A DNA stretch of 33,986 bases, taken from NCBI GenBank assembly GCA_014376575.1, contig JACMRF010000056.1, positions 1 to 33,986 of the forward strand, read 5' to 3'. Origin of the DNA: Undibacterium sp. GTDB lineage: Bacteria; Pseudomonadota; Gammaproteobacteria; Burkholderiales; Burkholderiaceae. How positions within the stretch are numbered: the first letter of the stretch is position 1; every line of letters begins with the position of its first letter. Of the stretch, positions 33,001-33,986 are shown piece after piece. Position numbers and translations under genes: made by a program. The notes under the pieces were generated by a model. That model had not been told where the DNA came from. It searched no databases and saw only the letters and a list, made by a program, of their open reading frames with translations.

Positions 33001-33986
33001 ATGAGTACAATTGAAGTCAAAGTCCCGGACATCGGCGATTTCAAAGAAGTTGAAGTCATTGAGTTAATGGTAAAAGTAGGCGATACAGTCAAGGTCGATC
33101 AGTCACTGGTGACCGTGGAATCGGATAAGGCCAGTATGGAAATTCCGTCCAGTCATGCCGGTGTTGTCACAGAAATTAAAGTAAAGATAGGCGATAAAAT
33201 CGCCGAAGGTTCCTTGTTGGTGATCATTGAGGCATCCGCCGCTACAGTTGCAACTGTTGCAGCACCAGCTGTTGCTGCAAGCGCATCGGTCGCCGCGCCA
33301 GCAGCGGTCGCTCCGGTTGCTTCGGTTGCTACTACCGCAGTTGCAGCTCCATCTGCCCCTGCTCCGGCAGCGGTAGCCGTAGCCGCATCAGCAAGCTCCG
33401 TAGTCACTAGCGCTAGTGCGCATGCCTCTCCTTCTATCCGTAAATTCGCCCGCGAACTTGGTGTCGATTTAGGACGTGTTCAAGGTACCGCAGCCAAAGG
33501 CCGTATCTCGCAAGAAGACGTACAAAATTTCGTCAAGGGCATCATGGCTGGTAGCTCTGCTGCACCTGCACTTGCTGCAGCGAGCAACGGCAGTGGCGCT
33601 GGCTTGAATTTACTGGCTTGGCCATCACTTGATTTCAGCAAGTTTGGCGCGACTGAATTATTGCCTTTGTCACGCATCAAAAAACTCAGCGGCCCGAATC
33701 TGCATCGCAACTGGGTGATGATTCCGCATGTCACCCATTTCGATGAAGCCGATATCACCGACCTGGAAGAGTTCCGTAAATCGTCCAACGCGGCGATGGT
33801 CAAATCCGGCATCAAACTGACGATGCTGGCGTTTGTCATCAAAGCGAGCGTCGCTGCATTGAAAAAATTCAAAGCCTTTAACGCCTCGCTCGATGCGACC
33901 GGTGAAAACCTGATCCTGAAGTCTTACTACAACATCGGTTTTGCCGCCGATACGCCGAATGGTTTGATGGTGCCAGTCATCAAAAA
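33001..33986 (+). CDS. aceF: Pyruvate dehydrogenase E2 (dihydrolipoyllysine acetyltransferase), 3' end outside the window
   Basis: The first 328 codons are present. One lipoyl domain (residues 1-78) carries Lys43 in VESDKASMEIPSS, the lipoylation site. A flexible Ala/Val/Pro-rich linker (about 79-140) follows, then the E1/E3-binding domain (PSIRKFARELGVDLGRVQGTAAKGRISQEDVQNFV) and the start of the catalytic acyltransferase domain (LPLSRIKKLSGPNLHRNWVMIPHVTHFDEADITDLE). Many E2 proteins of this group have two lipoyl domains, and E. coli has three; here there is a single one. E2 forms the core of the pyruvate dehydrogenase complex. The catalytic His-Asp motif lies beyond the window edge. GGAG precedes the ATG by about nine bases. 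Confidence 0.96.
   Translation, partial: MSTIEVKVPDIGDFKEVEVIELMVKVGDTVKVDQSLVTVESDKASMEIPSSHAGVVTEIKVKIGDKIAEGSLLVIIEASAATVATVAAPAVAASASVAAPAAVAPVASVATTAVAAPSAPAPAAVAVAASASSVVTSASAHASPSIRKFARELGVDLGRVQGTAAKGRISQEDVQNFVKGIMAGSSAAPALAAASNGSGAGLNLLAWPSLDFSKFGATELLPLSRIKKLSGPNLHRNWVMIPHVTHFDEADITDLEEFRKSSNAAMVKSGIKLTMLAFVIKASVAALKKFKAFNASLDATGENLILKSYYNIGFAADTPNGLMVPVIK

Noticed and set aside
33153..33407. Ala/Thr-rich minus-strand frame opposite aceF
   Set aside because: It simply mirrors the Ala/Val-rich linker of E2; composition explains it.
1..33986. CRISPR array, prophage, insertion sequence or tRNA
   Set aside because: No regularly spaced repeats, phage structural genes, transposase motifs or tRNA-like cloverleaf sequences were noticed in reading the window; a tRNA scan was not possible.

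Overview
The window reads as ordinary chromosomal DNA of a beta-proteobacterium, most likely Burkholderiales/Oxalobacteraceae (an Undibacterium- or Herminiimonas-like genome). This rests on gene content and order: trxA-rho near rpmE, a RecB/AddB-type nuclease-helicase pair followed by a short coiled-coil gene, zapA and 6S RNA, a DUF2486-like gene after holC, folD-prlC, and aceE-aceF. The taxon is inferred from synteny and protein character, not from a database search. I found no prophage, CRISPR array, insertion sequence or tRNA, and no convincing new multi-gene system.

Layout. (1) 1-8200: the first codons of rpmE run off the left edge on the minus strand. Next come a small exported TonB-C-like protein and a TetR repressor (both minus), divergent from a three-gene RND multidrug efflux operon (membrane fusion lipoprotein, inner-membrane pump, outer-membrane channel). 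An operator very close to the E. coli AcrR site covers the pump promoter. (2) 8200-10000: rho and trxA (minus), with a C-rich, G-poor leader before rho. (3) 10300-17420: an AddB-like Fe-S nuclease and an AddA/RecB-like helicase-nuclease overlapping by 1 nt, then a TIGR02449-like coiled-coil protein, zapA, and 6S RNA with its own terminator. (4) 17690-21380: an EVE-domain protein, the decayed C-terminus of an acyl-CoA synthetase, enoyl-CoA hydratase, lgt, a LysR regulator and a small Trp-rich membrane protein. (5) 21480-25190: cytochrome c, a LivK-like amino-acid binding protein divergent from an Lrp/AsnC regulator, and a DadA-type D-amino-acid dehydrogenase. (6) 25320-29730: a minus-strand run of folD-prlC and a DUF4124-glutaredoxin gene-holC-DUF2486-like gene. 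(7) 29730-33986: the pyruvate dehydrogenase genes aceE and aceF, the latter cut by the right edge.

The most unusual structural signal is a family of dispersed palindromes. Copies lie at 1749-1805, 17526-17599 and 23781-23837, all between genes. They share the core TCCATGCGGGT and a related loop, and two have perfect 18-19 bp arms that differ from each other in a compensatory way. A different, REP-like palindrome lies between aceE and aceF. Other points of interest are the separation of rho from rpmE by the efflux locus, the decayed ligase fragment, and the apparently P-loop-less AddB partner.
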